Positions 9,373-18,519 of a stretch of DNA of 57,591 nucleotides are shown one piece after another. The position numbers were made by a program, and so were the translations under genes. Origin of the DNA: Candidatus Kapaibacterium sp. (GTDB lineage Bacteria; Bacteroidota; Ignavibacteria; Kapaibacteriales; WFXC01). The stretch covers positions 1 through 57,591 of the forward strand of contig JALWJX010000040.1 in NCBI GenBank assembly GCA_026996895.1, in the 5' to 3' direction. A model generated the notes under the pieces. The model was not told the origin of the DNA. It ran no database searches and worked only from the letters and a program-made list of their open reading frames with translations. The stretch's first letter is position 1. Every line of letters begins with the position of its first letter.

Positions 9373-10169
9373 AGCGCCTGCCACAGCGTGTGATCTGCTT
9401 GACGGAAGAAACAACGGAAACGCTGTACCTCTTAGGTGCTGATCACCTATTAGTGGGCATTTCCGGTTTCGTCGTGCGTCCACCCCACGCCCGCAAAGAA
9501 AAACCGAAGGTTTCGACGTACCTGGAGGTAAATCTGGAGAAAGTTCGGGAACTGCAACCCGATCTCATATTCGCCTGGTCCGATTTACAGGCGGACATTT
9601 GCGCTCAGCTCATCAAAGAAGGGTACGAAGTGTATTGCTTCAATCATCGATCGGTCGATGGCATTCTGGCAATGATCGAACGACTGGGATTGCTGGTCGG
9701 CAAGCCTCAGGAGACACAGGCGCTGATCGATCGTCTTCAGCACCGATTAGCCGCAATCGCTGCGAAAGGGAAGCAGCGGAAGCGGAAGCCGCGGGTCTAC
9801 TTTGAAGAATGGTACGATCCGTTAATCAGCGGTATTCGGTGGGTTTCAGAGCTGATCGAGCTGTGCGGTGGGATAGACATTTTCCCGGAGCTTCGCCAGT
9901 ACCCCGATGCGCGCCGCCGGATCATTGCGGATCCGCAGGAAGTAGTCCGCCGCCAACCCGACATCATTCTGGTATCGTGGTGTGGGAAGATGTTCAAACC
10001 AGAGCGGATGCAACGCCGACCCGGCTGGGATCAGATCCCTGCGCTCCGCAACGGGTGGGTCTATGAAATCCCCTCTGCTATCATCTTGCAGCCCGGACCA
10101 GCGGCACTGACCGACGGCGTTGATGCTATTTGCGATATCATCGATCGATGGGAGGCGGCGCAATCGTGA
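9369..10169 (+). CDS. BtuF/FhuD-like cobalamin- or siderophore-binding fold protein, apparently cytosolic
   Basis: A 266-residue protein with the class III periplasmic-binding-protein fold: an N-terminal half with LTEETTETLYLLGADHLLVGISGF, the segment KVREVQPDLI-like KVRELQPDLIFAWS, a linking helix, and a C-terminal half with RRQPDIILVSWCGK. This resembles vitamin B12-binding BtuF-type proteins. It lacks any N-terminal signal peptide or lipobox: it begins MKRLPQRVICLTEET. It is therefore probably cytosolic, and no ABC permease or ATPase genes are adjacent. The start overlaps the purF stop by four bases. Its real ligand is unknown; cytosolic members of this fold are commonly annotated as cobalamin-binding without experimental support. 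Confidence 0.7.
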   Translation: MKRLPQRVICLTEETTETLYLLGADHLLVGISGFVVRPPHARKEKPKVSTYLEVNLEKVRELQPDLIFAWSDLQADICAQLIKEGYEVYCFNHRSVDGILAMIERLGLLVGKPQETQALIDRLQHRLAAIAAKGKQRKRKPRVYFEEWYDPLISGIRWVSELIELCGGIDIFPELRQYPDARRRIIADPQEVVRRQPDIILVSWCGKMFKPERMQRRPGWDQIPALRNGWVYEIPSAIILQPGPAALTDGVDAICDIIDRWEAAQS

Positions 10170-10236
10170 GCAGCATTTCTCCACAGCCACTGCGCTGCAG
10201 CCGGTGGATCGAAAGCAGCAACAACGGCGGACGGCA

Positions 10237-10845
10237 ATGAACGCGAAAGCACAGATCCGCCAGCAAATGCTGCGCCGACGGGAGCAGATGGACGAAACAG
10301 AATATCAGCAGCGATGCAAAGCAATCCATCAGTGCGTCATCAGCCATCCAACGTTCCGCCGCGCAGCGTGGATCCACACCTATTGTTCATTCAACCGGGA
10401 AGTGGATACCTGGCGCATTATCCGCTCCGCCTTTGCAATGGGTAAACGGGTGATGGTGCCGGTTGTTCAGCAGTCCGAGCTCCGTCACATCGAAATTTTT
10501 CCAGACCAGCCTTTCCAGCCGGATGCGTTCGGCATTCCTGTTCCTCAATTTGACCATCCGCCGCAGTGGCTGGATGTAGCAGCCATTTTGCAACCCTCTG
10601 ATCTGGTGCTTGTCCCACTGCTGGCTTTCGATCCTGATCTTTATCGTCTGGGCTACGGCAAAGGCTACTACGACCGTTTTTTAGCCCGTGTTCGAGCAGT
10701 GAAAATGGGCATAGCCTTTGCCTTCCAGCGCCGGGAATCGCCACTTCCCAGAGAATCACACGATGTTCCGCTCGACCTCGTTGTGACAGATCAGGCAGTG
10801 TATACCAGACAACAGGAGCATCCATGCATCGGCGATCCTTTCTAA
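10237..10845 (+). CDS. 5-formyltetrahydrofolate cyclo-ligase
   Basis: A 202-residue enzyme of the 5-FTHF cyclo-ligase family, which converts 5-formyl-THF to 5,10-methenyl-THF with ATP and so returns folate to the one-carbon pool. The signature RLGYGKGYYDRFLA lies near residues 138-151, preceded by the substrate strand DLVLVPLLAFD. An N-terminal basic helix (MNAKAQIRQQMLRRREQM) is typical. The reading frame is open further upstream; I chose the ATG at 10237 because homologues start close to this helix. It lies downstream of purF, consistent with folate-dependent purine synthesis. The last 22 bases overlap the next gene. Confidence 0.88.
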   Translation: MNAKAQIRQQMLRRREQMDETEYQQRCKAIHQCVISHPTFRRAAWIHTYCSFNREVDTWRIIRSAFAMGKRVMVPVVQQSELRHIEIFPDQPFQPDAFGIPVPQFDHPPQWLDVAAILQPSDLVLVPLLAFDPDLYRLGYGKGYYDRFLARVRAVKMGIAFAFQRRESPLPRESHDVPLDLVVTDQAVYTRQQEHPCIGDPF

Positions 10846-11705
10846 CGCTCTTGCTGGCAACAACTGTCCCGGTTGGCTTTGTGCGATCGCGATGGCTACA
10901 GCAGGAAGCCAACTTCTTTGAAGCCCCGGTGGAAACGCAGCAGCGATTTTATGAACTGCTGGACTTAGCCCGATGGAAAGGCTGGGACCAGCTTCCCATC
11001 GGTAGATGTATGGGCGAAGTTGGCAAAACCTTTCTGGGAACTCCCTATGTAGCCGGCACCCTGGAAGGACCGGGCGAAGTGTGCCGAATCAATTTGCACG
11101 GCGTGGATTGTGTCACCTTCTTTGAATACCTTCTGGGATTTGCCCGGACGCTGAAAAAAGGGAAAGCAAAATTCGAAGATTTTGCACGGGAACTGGTGTT
11201 CATCCGGTATCGAAACGGGCAACTGGGCGACTATACTTCCCGGCTGCACTATATGTCCGACTGGATTCTCGATAACGTCCGGAAAGGTGTGGTCAAAGAC
11301 ATTACCGCAGCGCTGGGTGGAAAACCCTACCACCCTACCGTATCCTTTATGTCGCGCCATCCCGACCGTTACCCTGCACTCAAGCAGCATCCAGAACTGG
11401 TGGCAAAGATGCAGCAGATTGAGCAACACCTTTCAAGTGCTCAACTCTTTTTCATCCCCCGATCCGATGTTGCCGCCATTGAGTCAAAGCTCCAGACCGG
11501 CGATATTCTCGCTTTCACTACCTCCATTCAGGGACTGGATTATGGCCACACCGGAATTGTCTATCGAGCAGACGGCGCTGCCTATCTACTGCACGCCTCC
11601 ACCGAAGCCCACAAGGTTTTTATGGATACGACTGTTGCGCGCTATCTGGCAAAGCGGGAAAAATTCACCGGTGTTACGGTAGTTCGCCCACTGGAACCGG
11701 TGTAA
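10824..11705 (+). CDS. DUF1460 (NlpC/P60-like amidase) secreted protein
   Basis: A 293-residue protein with a Sec-type N-terminus (MHRRSFLTLLLATTVPVGFV). It matches the DUF1460 family, whose structurally known members are cell-wall amidases of the NlpC/P60 fold acting on muropeptides. The likely nucleophile is Cys96 in LHGVDCVTFFEYLLG and the likely catalytic His is His242 in DYGHTGIVY. A further conserved stretch is LLHASTEAHKV. Expected location is the periplasm, perhaps for peptidoglycan recycling or remodelling. It starts 22 bases inside the 3' end of the cyclo-ligase gene, which argues for one transcript even though the functions look unrelated. Confidence 0.82.
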   Translation: MHRRSFLTLLLATTVPVGFVRSRWLQQEANFFEAPVETQQRFYELLDLARWKGWDQLPIGRCMGEVGKTFLGTPYVAGTLEGPGEVCRINLHGVDCVTFFEYLLGFARTLKKGKAKFEDFARELVFIRYRNGQLGDYTSRLHYMSDWILDNVRKGVVKDITAALGGKPYHPTVSFMSRHPDRYPALKQHPELVAKMQQIEQHLSSAQLFFIPRSDVAAIESKLQTGDILAFTTSIQGLDYGHTGIVYRADGAAYLLHASTEAHKVFMDTTVARYLAKREKFTGVTVVRPLEPV

Positions 11706-11950
11706 TACTCAAAGTCCGGCTGCGCTGCCTCCCCACTTTTCGCTGTAAGCTGAACTTCTCCTCTCTGCTTCTATGTCCTGCTCTTCACAACCATACGACT
11801 GACTTCAGGATCAATCCGCACTGCGCCCTCACCTGCTCTGAACGGAGCTCAGCACTGCTGTTCTCGATTACCAATGCATTTTGCGGAGGACACAAAGGGA
11901 CATCTTGTTCGTCTCTGGAAATTTTATAACGGCACAAAGTCGGGTAAAAA

Positions 11951-12325
11951 ATGGCAAGCATTGAAACATTTCCGAATCCCAGACCCGGACGGCGGTACGT
12001 CATTACGCACGTCAATCCAGAATTTACCTCCGTTTGTCCAAAAACGGGGCTGCCAGATTTTGGAACCATCATCATCCGATACGTTCCGGACAAAGTGTGT
12101 CTGGAGTTGAAATCACTCAAGTACTACTTCCTGGAGTACCGGAACAAGGGCATCTTCTACGAAGCTGTAACGAACCAGATTCTGGACGATCTGGTAGCAG
12201 CGTGCGATCCGCTGGAAATGGAAATCATCTCCAAATGGCGGATCCGCGGCGGGATGTATTCGATCATCAAAGCAAGTTACAAACGAACTGCATCGGGCAA
12301 AGGCGATGAAAACCCGGATCGGTAA
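11951..12325 (+). CDS. queF: NADPH-dependent 7-cyano-7-deazaguanine reductase
   Basis: QueF reduces preQ0 to preQ1 in queuosine synthesis. At 124 residues this is the short, single-domain (Bacillus-type) form. The catalytic Cys lies in [17 protein letters not shown], and the QueF motif is seen as [10 protein letters not shown] followed by YRNKGIFYE. It overlaps queD by 20 bases. The 245 bases upstream hold no gene; I looked for a preQ1 riboswitch there and could not recognise one. Start chosen at the ATG giving [10 protein letters not shown], a usual N-terminus for this form. Confidence 0.94.
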   Translation: MASIETFPNPRPGRRYVITHVNPEFTSVCPKTGLPDFGTIIIRYVPDKVCLELKSLKYYFLEYRNKGIFYEAVTNQILDDLVAACDPLEMEIISKWRIRGGMYSIIKASYKRTASGKGDENPDR

Positions 12326-12764
12326 AACATTCCGATGGGAAATGGGACACCGGCTGCCGTACCACTCCGGCGGCTGTGAGAATATTCACGGCCATTCCTA
12401 CCGACTCTGGGTGGAAGTGATCGGCGAGCCGGACGAGCAGGGAATGGTGATCGACTACTACGAAATCAAAGCCATCGTACAACCGATCATTCGGCAACTG
12501 GATCATTCCTTTCTGTGCGATCGGTCTGATACGATTCTCTGTGAATTCTTCCAGCAGCACCCGCATTTCAAAGTCCAGTACGTTGACTTTCCAACGACAG
12601 CGGAGAACATCGCCCAGCACATTCTGTCGCTACTGCTGCCGCACTTTGAACAGTTTCCGAACATCGAGGAAGTGCGGGTACGGGTCGCAGAAACAGAGAC
12701 GACGTTTGCCGAAGTTTCTGCCCGACTTCCGAACAGAGTCAAACAAACACAGGATCAACAATGA
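12306..12764 (+). CDS. queD: 6-carboxy-5,6,7,8-tetrahydropterin synthase
   Basis: QueD makes 6-carboxytetrahydropterin from dihydroneopterin triphosphate, an early step toward preQ0. The 152-residue protein shows the zinc ligands: His in [10 protein letters not shown], then the pair in [10 protein letters not shown]. The catalytic Cys lies in GGCENIHGH. The motif DYYEIK (normally D-[FY]-x-x-[IL]-K) and the late Glu-rich strand [13 protein letters not shown] are also typical of the 6-pyruvoyl-tetrahydropterin synthase fold. Overlaps queF at its 5' end and gltX at its 3' end by ATGA. queC and queE, needed to complete preQ0, are not in the window. Confidence 0.92.
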   Translation: MKTRIGKTFRWEMGHRLPYHSGGCENIHGHSYRLWVEVIGEPDEQGMVIDYYEIKAIVQPIIRQLDHSFLCDRSDTILCEFFQQHPHFKVQYVDFPTTAENIAQHILSLLLPHFEQFPNIEEVRVRVAETETTFAEVSARLPNRVKQTQDQQ

Positions 12765-14251
12765 GTGTTCGCGTCCGCTTTGCTCCTTCGCCAACCGGAT
12801 ATCTCCACATTGGAGGCTTGCGCACAGCGCTGTACAACTTTCTGTTCGCACGCCACCACGGTGGCACGTTTGTCCTCCGGATTGAAGACACTGATAAAAC
12901 TCGATACGTGGAGGGATCGGTAGAAAACATCATCGAAATGCTCCACTGGTGTAGACTGGACTACGACGAAGGTCCAGGCAAAGGGGGTCCGTACGGACCA
13001 TACGTCCAGTCGGAGCGGACGGAAATCTACCGTCAATACGCCCGGGAACTGCTGGACAAAGGAGCAGCATACATCGCCTTCGATACGCCCGAAGAACTGG
13101 AGCGAATGCGACAACGGCAACAGCAGGCGGGTATCGTACCGAAGTATGATCGAACCACGATGCGCAACCAGTTTACGCTGGGTGAAGAGGAAACGCAACG
13201 CCTGCTTGCAGAAGGTGTACCGTATGTGATTCGACTGAAGGTGCCGCTGACCGGCGTCATCAAGTTCTCCGACATTGTTCGAGGTGAAATTTCCGTTCCC
13301 GCACGGGATGTGGACGACCAGATTCTGCTGAAATCCGACGGCTTTCCCACCTATCATCTGGCGAACGTCGTTGATGACCATTTGATGCACATTACGCACG
13401 TGATTCGCGGTGAAGAGTGGCTGCCCTCGATGCCGAAACATGTGCTGCTGTACGAAGCTTTTGGCTGGGAAAAGCCGCAATTTGCCCACCTACCACTGCT
13501 TCTGAACCCCGATCGCAGCAAGTTAAGTAAGCGGCACGGACACGTCGCAGTGGAGGATTTCAAAAAAGAAGGCTACTTCCCTGAAGCACTCATCAATTTT
13601 GTCGCTCTGCTGGGCTGGAATCCTACGGGAGAGCGAGAGATCTATTCGCTGCAAGAGCTGATCGAATTGTTCGACCTCAGAAAAGTTAACAAAGCCGGGG
13701 CAATTTTCGACATTCAGAAACTGCGATGGATTAACGCACACTATCTGCGTCACAAAGATCCGAAAGAGTTAGCCCGACAGCTTCAGCAATACGTGCAGGA
13801 ACGTAATCTTGGCGATTTTTCGCTGGAGTATCTGGAAAAAGTTGTCATCCTGCTGCGCGAACGGGTGGATCTGTTGCCGGAAATCCTCACCTTTGGCGAT
13901 TATCTGTTCCATCCGCCAACCCACTTTGAGCAGGAGTACTTTGCCAGAGTGTGGTCGGAGGATATTGAAGCGTTGATCCCTGCATTGCTGACGCTGCTGC
14001 GGCAAATTGAACCGTGGGAACACACGGTCATCTGGGAACAACTGAAGGGATTTGCCAAACAGCAGGGAATCAAGATCGGCAAAGTGATGAACGCTCTGCG
14101 GCTGATGCTCACGGGCAAATCCGTGGGCGCCGGAATGACCGAAACGATGGAAGTGCTCGGCAAAGAGGAGACACTTCGTCGCATAGAGCAGTTTGTCACG
14201 CAGCATCTACCGGCGTTACGACAACAAATGGCGGAAAATGCTTCGGAATAA
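12761..14251 (+). CDS. gltX: Glutamyl-tRNA synthetase
   Basis: A 496-residue class I aminoacyl-tRNA synthetase charging tRNA-Glu. The HIGH-equivalent is in RFAPSPTGYLHIGGLRTA, followed by LRIEDTD; the KMSKS-equivalent is SKLSKRHG. The full C-terminal anticodon-binding domain is present, so it is a true GluRS and not the truncated GluQ enzyme that glutamylates queuosine. The ATG overlaps the queD stop, giving translational coupling with the two queuosine genes. Its 3' end overlaps the following lipoprotein gene by 14 bases. Confidence 0.96.
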   Translation: MSVRVRFAPSPTGYLHIGGLRTALYNFLFARHHGGTFVLRIEDTDKTRYVEGSVENIIEMLHWCRLDYDEGPGKGGPYGPYVQSERTEIYRQYARELLDKGAAYIAFDTPEELERMRQRQQQAGIVPKYDRTTMRNQFTLGEEETQRLLAEGVPYVIRLKVPLTGVIKFSDIVRGEISVPARDVDDQILLKSDGFPTYHLANVVDDHLMHITHVIRGEEWLPSMPKHVLLYEAFGWEKPQFAHLPLLLNPDRSKLSKRHGHVAVEDFKKEGYFPEALINFVALLGWNPTGEREIYSLQELIELFDLRKVNKAGAIFDIQKLRWINAHYLRHKDPKELARQLQQYVQERNLGDFSLEYLEKVVILLRERVDLLPEILTFGDYLFHPPTHFEQEYFARVWSEDIEALIPALLTLLRQIEPWEHTVIWEQLKGFAKQQGIKIGKVMNALRLMLTGKSVGAGMTETMEVLGKEETLRRIEQFVTQHLPALRQQMAENASE

Positions 14252-14717
14252 ATGGGTAGCGCTCCTGCTGGGTGCTTTCTGGGGATTTCTTGCCACCGGC
14301 TGCCATACTTCTTCCTGCCTCAAGCAGTTCTCTTCACCAACCGTACTCCGCTGGGGAATGGTGGATTCAGCCGGGGTGTTGCGCGGATACCAGATCAGCC
14401 AGACCGGAACGCTGGATTCCATTATCCGAACAACGCCGACCCAGGATCCTGCGGTCGTTCGCTCGCTTGGTAGCATACCAGCCGACACGATCTGTGCCCT
14501 GCTGCTCCACACACGCCAGTTGTTCCTGCGCAATCGCCCACTGTTCGTCCGCATTGCACCATTATCTGCCTACGTGGAGCTGGTATCCTCTGCTGGAACC
14601 GCCGGTCGACCTACCCGACTGTTTGCGCTGTGGGATCCCCGATTTGAAAATGCCGGGAACCGTGCATTCCGAATGCTATACCAGCGGCTGATGCGGGTGC
14701 GCTCACTGGCACGCTGA
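14238..14717 (+). CDS. Small hypothetical lipoprotein
   Basis: A 159-residue protein of no family I recognise. It begins MLRNKWVALLLGAFWGFLAT and then GC, which is a basic n-region, hydrophobic core and a lipobox (LATGC), so Cys22 would be the lipidated residue. The rest is a mix of short beta-prone segments ending in basic residues. The ATG at 14238 lies within the last codons of gltX and gives the lipoprotein signal; the frame is open 15 codons further upstream, which would mask the signal. It may be a membrane-anchored periplasmic protein. Confidence 0.55.
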   Translation: MLRNKWVALLLGAFWGFLATGCHTSSCLKQFSSPTVLRWGMVDSAGVLRGYQISQTGTLDSIIRTTPTQDPAVVRSLGSIPADTICALLLHTRQLFLRNRPLFVRIAPLSAYVELVSSAGTAGRPTRLFALWDPRFENAGNRAFRMLYQRLMRVRSLAR

Positions 14718-14807
14718 GGCGTGCACCTATCGACTACAGAACCAAGAAAGCAACGCCCAAGCAGCTTTACAGAGCACTGAGTTGCAACTTATCGCCCACA
14801 GAAGTCG

Positions 14808-14815
14808 TAATTTTG
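14808..14815 (+). promoter_or_regulatory. Candidate Bacteroidota-type -7 promoter element (TAATTTTG)
   Basis: TAATTTTG fits the TAnnTTTG -7 box of the Bacteroidota primary sigma factor and sits 38 bases before the TlpA-like start. A convincing TTTG -33 box is missing (only GTTGC near 14781). Confidence 0.3.
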
Positions 14816-14853
14816 CGCCCTGCGAAAGTTCGGCAAATAAAAGGGACGCAAAG

Positions 14854-16467
14854 ATGAAACGGTGGACGCTCCTGCTGTTTGGCATCCTGTTGTCTTCTGG
14901 CTTTGCTCAGCAACTGCATTTCCGAATTATGGGATACGATGGTCAACCGCCGGCACGTGCTGATATTCTGATTTTCGGATGGTTCAACGATACCGCCGCC
15001 GTTGCAACGACGACGACCGGTGTAGCAAAGGTTCAGCTCCCAGCACCGGGAAACTATATGGTTGTTGTCGCTGGCACCTATCACTTAGCGCACTTCTTTC
15101 CAGCACTCTTCCTGCCCGATGGAAAGTATTCGATTGTTGTCCGGCTCCGCCCTCTGCAGCCGTCGGGGACAGCACCCAGAATTGCAGTGGTCGCACCAGA
15201 CAGGAATATCTTTCGCGACAACGCTCCTCTGCATCGCATCGGAAAACAAACATTTCAGGCAACGCTTCCGGTAACGGATGGGATCGTTCAATACCAGATT
15301 GTGGATACCGTTGACGGATCGCTCCGGAGTTTCAACGGAACACAAAGCGATGCCTACGAATTCGACGGGTCGGATTACATCTCGGTGCTGCGTGCTCCGG
15401 GAAAAGACTCGGTCACTGTAACTGTAGATTTTTCAAAATTTCCCACAGGAACGTTTGAAGCGAAGCACGAAATCACGCTTGAGAATCTGCCCGAAGTCGA
15501 TGCCGTGGTGAAAAGCTGCCAGCGGTTCTACGATTCCATTCTGCAGCGACGGCGTACCGAGGAGGTCACCGTATCGTGCGAAGCTTTCCGAGAACAGTGT
15601 ATGCAAAAGGGAATGCAACGACACAAAGCTGCCTCGCTCATTACCTTTGCCTACAGTATGCTGCTGGACGCAATGGACGTGTGGGAAAACCAGCGCTGCT
15701 TTGATGCGCCCGGTATGCTCCGGAAATTGATCCGCACACTACCGCCTTCCCACTGGCTCTGGGGGGTAGATCAATCCCTTCTGGATGCGTGCGTCAACTA
15801 CGCTGATTCTGTTCCGGCGCTGCGTTCCTACCTCCCGCTGGTTGCGCTCTCCCACCCGCGGCGCGACGTGCAGGCGATGGCGATGGTTGCGCTGATCAAA
15901 GACGCCTATATGCACCGCCGCTTTGCTGTCGCCCGTGACCTTATTGCTGCACTCCGGAATCAGTACGGAAAGAGCGAGTCAGCATACCTCCAGTTTCTTA
16001 CCGACCGTTACGATCCGGATAATCCCGTTGCTATCGGCAAGCGCGTCCCGTTTTTCCGCCTCCGGGATCTGGATGATTCTTCCACGATCTATATGCCGCA
16101 AACGCTGAAAGGAAAGTATGTCCTGATCGATTTCTGGGCAACCTGGTGTGGTCCGTGCATTGCGGAGCTTCCGTACCTCCACAAAGCGTACGAAACGTTC
16201 AAGGACAAAAACTTCACCATTTTGAGCATTTCCTTCGACGCCAGACCAGACATCGTGCGACGGTTCCGCCAATCCCCGAAGCATCCAATGCCGTGGCATC
16301 ACGCTTTTGCTTATGGCGGCTTTCGCAGCAAAGTGGCGAGAGACTTTCGCGTACGCGGCATTCCCAAGCCGATCTTAATCGATCCTGACGGAACCATTAT
16401 CGCTCTCGAAGGCGAGCTGCGGGGGCGAAGACTGCTCCGCACACTGCAAAAGCACCTATCACCGTAG
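14854..16467 (+). CDS. Secreted TlpA-like thiol-disulfide oxidoreductase
   Basis: A 537-residue protein with a signal peptide (MKRWTLLLFGILLSSGFAQQ). The C-terminal 140 residues form a TlpA/AhpC-type thioredoxin domain with the redox motif FWATWCGPCIAELPYLHKA (Trp-Cys-Gly-Pro-Cys) and the downstream cis-Pro region VRGIPKPILIDPDG. The long N-terminal part, about residues 20-390, is of a kind seen in Bacteroidota thioredoxin-family proteins and has no obvious catalytic motif; its first 90 residues look like a beta domain with Ala/Pro-rich strands. A role in periplasmic disulfide reduction, for example cytochrome maturation, is plausible but not shown. It converges on the OmpA-family gene with 6 bases between stops. 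Confidence 0.8.
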   Translation: MKRWTLLLFGILLSSGFAQQLHFRIMGYDGQPPARADILIFGWFNDTAAVATTTTGVAKVQLPAPGNYMVVVAGTYHLAHFFPALFLPDGKYSIVVRLRPLQPSGTAPRIAVVAPDRNIFRDNAPLHRIGKQTFQATLPVTDGIVQYQIVDTVDGSLRSFNGTQSDAYEFDGSDYISVLRAPGKDSVTVTVDFSKFPTGTFEAKHEITLENLPEVDAVVKSCQRFYDSILQRRRTEEVTVSCEAFREQCMQKGMQRHKAASLITFAYSMLLDAMDVWENQRCFDAPGMLRKLIRTLPPSHWLWGVDQSLLDACVNYADSVPALRSYLPLVALSHPRRDVQAMAMVALIKDAYMHRRFAVARDLIAALRNQYGKSESAYLQFLTDRYDPDNPVAIGKRVPFFRLRDLDDSSTIYMPQTLKGKYVLIDFWATWCGPCIAELPYLHKAYETFKDKNFTILSISFDARPDIVRRFRQSPKHPMPWHHAFAYGGFRSKVARDFRVRGIPKPILIDPDGTIIALEGELRGRRLLRTLQKHLSP

Positions 16468-16473
16468 ACTGTT

Positions 16474-18504
16474 CTATGGCGTGCTGATTGGAGTCGCGAT
16501 GATAATGCGAACCGTTCGACAGTAGTTGCGCCCTTCAGGAAGATCGTTATCGTACAGCAGTTTGTCGCTTCCCACTGCCCGAATGTGAATCTGATCTTCC
16601 CGCACGGTCGGCTGCAAATACTGCTGAACACTGAGACACCGCTGCTTTGCCAGTTGGCGGTTGTATTCCGGCGTTCCCGTTCGATCCGCATATCCCTCGA
16701 TGTACACCTGCGAATTGGGCTCTACCCGGCTTTTGACAATATCCAGAATCCGATGGTGTATGGGCTTTAAGTCGGCTTTGTCATAATCAAACAGGATGAG
16801 CGAGAAGTATTCGTAGCGAATGTCGTTCTTGATCTGATACCGCTTCCGCTTGAGCGTTAGCAATTCAACTGGAATCACCGCCTGAGCAACGGATTGATTC
16901 CCCTGCACATCCTGCGCTGCCAGGTTCACTGTCACCCGGTCTGTTCTTTTGCGCTGCAAAGCAGCAAAAAAGGTTTCAGGTAAGTGCCACGGTAAGGTGT
17001 CTGGCGGTGCCACCGTTCCACTAAAGTGTGCGTAAGCGGTATCTTCCGTTTGAACGGTAATCTCCCACCCTTCGAGTGGTAAAGTCGCCTGCACCTTCGG
17101 GAGAATTTCCACAATGGATGGCGTCGTTTTCCGCTGGATTGATTGCAGATAGACAGGCTGAAGAATCTCGTATCGATTGGAAGATAATTCCACCCGCCGG
17201 TTTTCTTCCCGACCCTCTGGCCGATCGTTATTTGCCGGCTTCACTGGAAGGTTACGATAACGGACAATCAGGCGGTTGCTATCAATGTTCCACACGCGAA
17301 GGAAGTAATCCCGCACTGCCTCCGCTCGCCGTCGGGAAAGCTCCAGATTGCCCTTTTCTACCCCCAGGTTGTTGTTGCATCCGGTGATGGTTAACACCGC
17401 ATCCGGATATTGCTGCATTCGTGCCCCCACAATGTTGAGCAGATGATAGTAGATTTCCAGCGTTTGCGGCGGCAATTGTTGTTCGTCAAACTGCTGCGTT
17501 TGCTCCGGCGTCAGGAAATGCATCCGGCTTTTCGACAGATCCGCGCTCCCTTCCTCAAAAAACACATACGGCAACAGCGGGTAATACTCCCCGCGTTCAA
17601 TTTCTTCAACCAGAATCTTGACATTGCGGTCGCGATGTCCATCTTCGTAAACCGCAACGGCATCGACTGCGGTACTGAGCATTGCCGGCGGCGTGGGGGG
17701 AGGCGCTGGCGCCTTCGGTGTTGCTGGTGGCGTATGGACTTTTTCAAACGGGAAGAGCACCACCAATTCCAGTCGGACAGCATCGGGGGTCCATTTATAT
17801 CCCTCCAGAATGCTGGTCAACCCGTAATAATAGCTTAAGGTTGGCTGGAAAAAGAGTTGCTGGGAACCGAAGGAAAGATCAAGGGTATAATGGAAACCGG
17901 AAGCGATGGAGAAGTAATACGGGGTTTTCTGGGGAATCTCCCCAGAAGATTCATTCCGCACCGCTTTGCCAACATCGGCATAGACGGCGGTTTTCGGTTC
18001 CAATAACACTTCTCGCTGGGAATAAAAGGACCGCAGGTACCACCCGCCGTTGAGTCCCAGATCCAGAAAGAGCGGAACATCTTCGATCAACTGGTAACTG
18101 AACCGCAGGTCTGTGCTCAGCATCGGTAGACTGGCACTGAGCTCATATTGCGACACTGCTGGTACCACAACGCCATTACTGATGGCATTTCCGATCACCT
18201 CACGTTCGAAGAGCGTTGCAGTGTTATTCACATAGCCCACTCTCCACTGCGTCAGCAGATCTGGCAACAGCATATACTCCAAAACCGCACCAACGGCGGG
18301 ACTCATTCCATAGCCCCCCTGAAATCCCGGACAGCAGTTTGGGACCCCAGGTAACTGTGTAAACTGTGCCCAGTGGAAATTGGTCTGGAAACCAACGTAT
18401 CCGCCAATTTTGTACGGCAAAACCTCTATTATCGGAGACTGCCCAACAGCGACTGTACTCAGCACTACTACCAACACGCCAATGTTCACCCCAATGTTTT
18501 TCAT
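16474..18504 (-). CDS. Outer-membrane protein with N-terminal barrel and two OmpA-type domains
   Basis: A 676-residue protein. In order: signal peptide (residues 1-21, ending VAVGQ), a beta-rich region of about 24-252 that looks like an outer-membrane barrel, a Pro/Ala linker (257-274), an OmpA-like domain (about 311-445), a beta-sandwich-like stretch (460-555) and a second OmpA-like domain (565-670). The first domain ends in ENRRVEL with the peptidoglycan-binding Arg, but the usual GHTD motif reads GCNNN, so the binding Asp is absent. The second keeps the Asp (GYADRTGTPEYN) but has CRTVRI in place of NRRV. The protein should anchor the outer membrane to peptidoglycan. It lies 15 bases after the giant repeat protein, so the two may be one transcript. 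Confidence 0.82.
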   Translation of the reverse strand: MKNIGVNIGVLVVVLSTVAVGQSPIIEVLPYKIGGYVGFQTNFHWAQFTQLPGVPNCCPGFQGGYGMSPAVGAVLEYMLLPDLLTQWRVGYVNNTATLFEREVIGNAISNGVVVPAVSQYELSASLPMLSTDLRFSYQLIEDVPLFLDLGLNGGWYLRSFYSQREVLLEPKTAVYADVGKAVRNESSGEIPQKTPYYFSIASGFHYTLDLSFGSQQLFFQPTLSYYYGLTSILEGYKWTPDAVRLELVVLFPFEKVHTPPATPKAPAPPPTPPAMLSTAVDAVAVYEDGHRDRNVKILVEEIERGEYYPLLPYVFFEEGSADLSKSRMHFLTPEQTQQFDEQQLPPQTLEIYYHLLNIVGARMQQYPDAVLTITGCNNNLGVEKGNLELSRRRAEAVRDYFLRVWNIDSNRLIVRYRNLPVKPANNDRPEGREENRRVELSSNRYEILQPVYLQSIQRKTTPSIVEILPKVQATLPLEGWEITVQTEDTAYAHFSGTVAPPDTLPWHLPETFFAALQRKRTDRVTVNLAAQDVQGNQSVAQAVIPVELLTLKRKRYQIKNDIRYEYFSLILFDYDKADLKPIHHRILDIVKSRVEPNSQVYIEGYADRTGTPEYNRQLAKQRCLSVQQYLQPTVREDQIHIRAVGSDKLLYDNDLPEGRNYCRTVRIIIATPISTP

Positions 18505-18519
18505 TGGCTTTGCCCTCCC

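Noticed and set aside
11706-11950. preQ1 riboswitch upstream of queF
   Set aside because: I could not find the stem plus C-rich loop and A-rich tail of the known classes.
11874-12110. 78-codon ORF in front of queF
   Set aside because: Overlaps queF in another frame and has no motif; a shadow.
14702-14719. Hairpin GCACGC/GCGTGC at the end of the lipoprotein gene as a terminator
   Set aside because: Short stem with no T tract, and it overlaps the stop codon.
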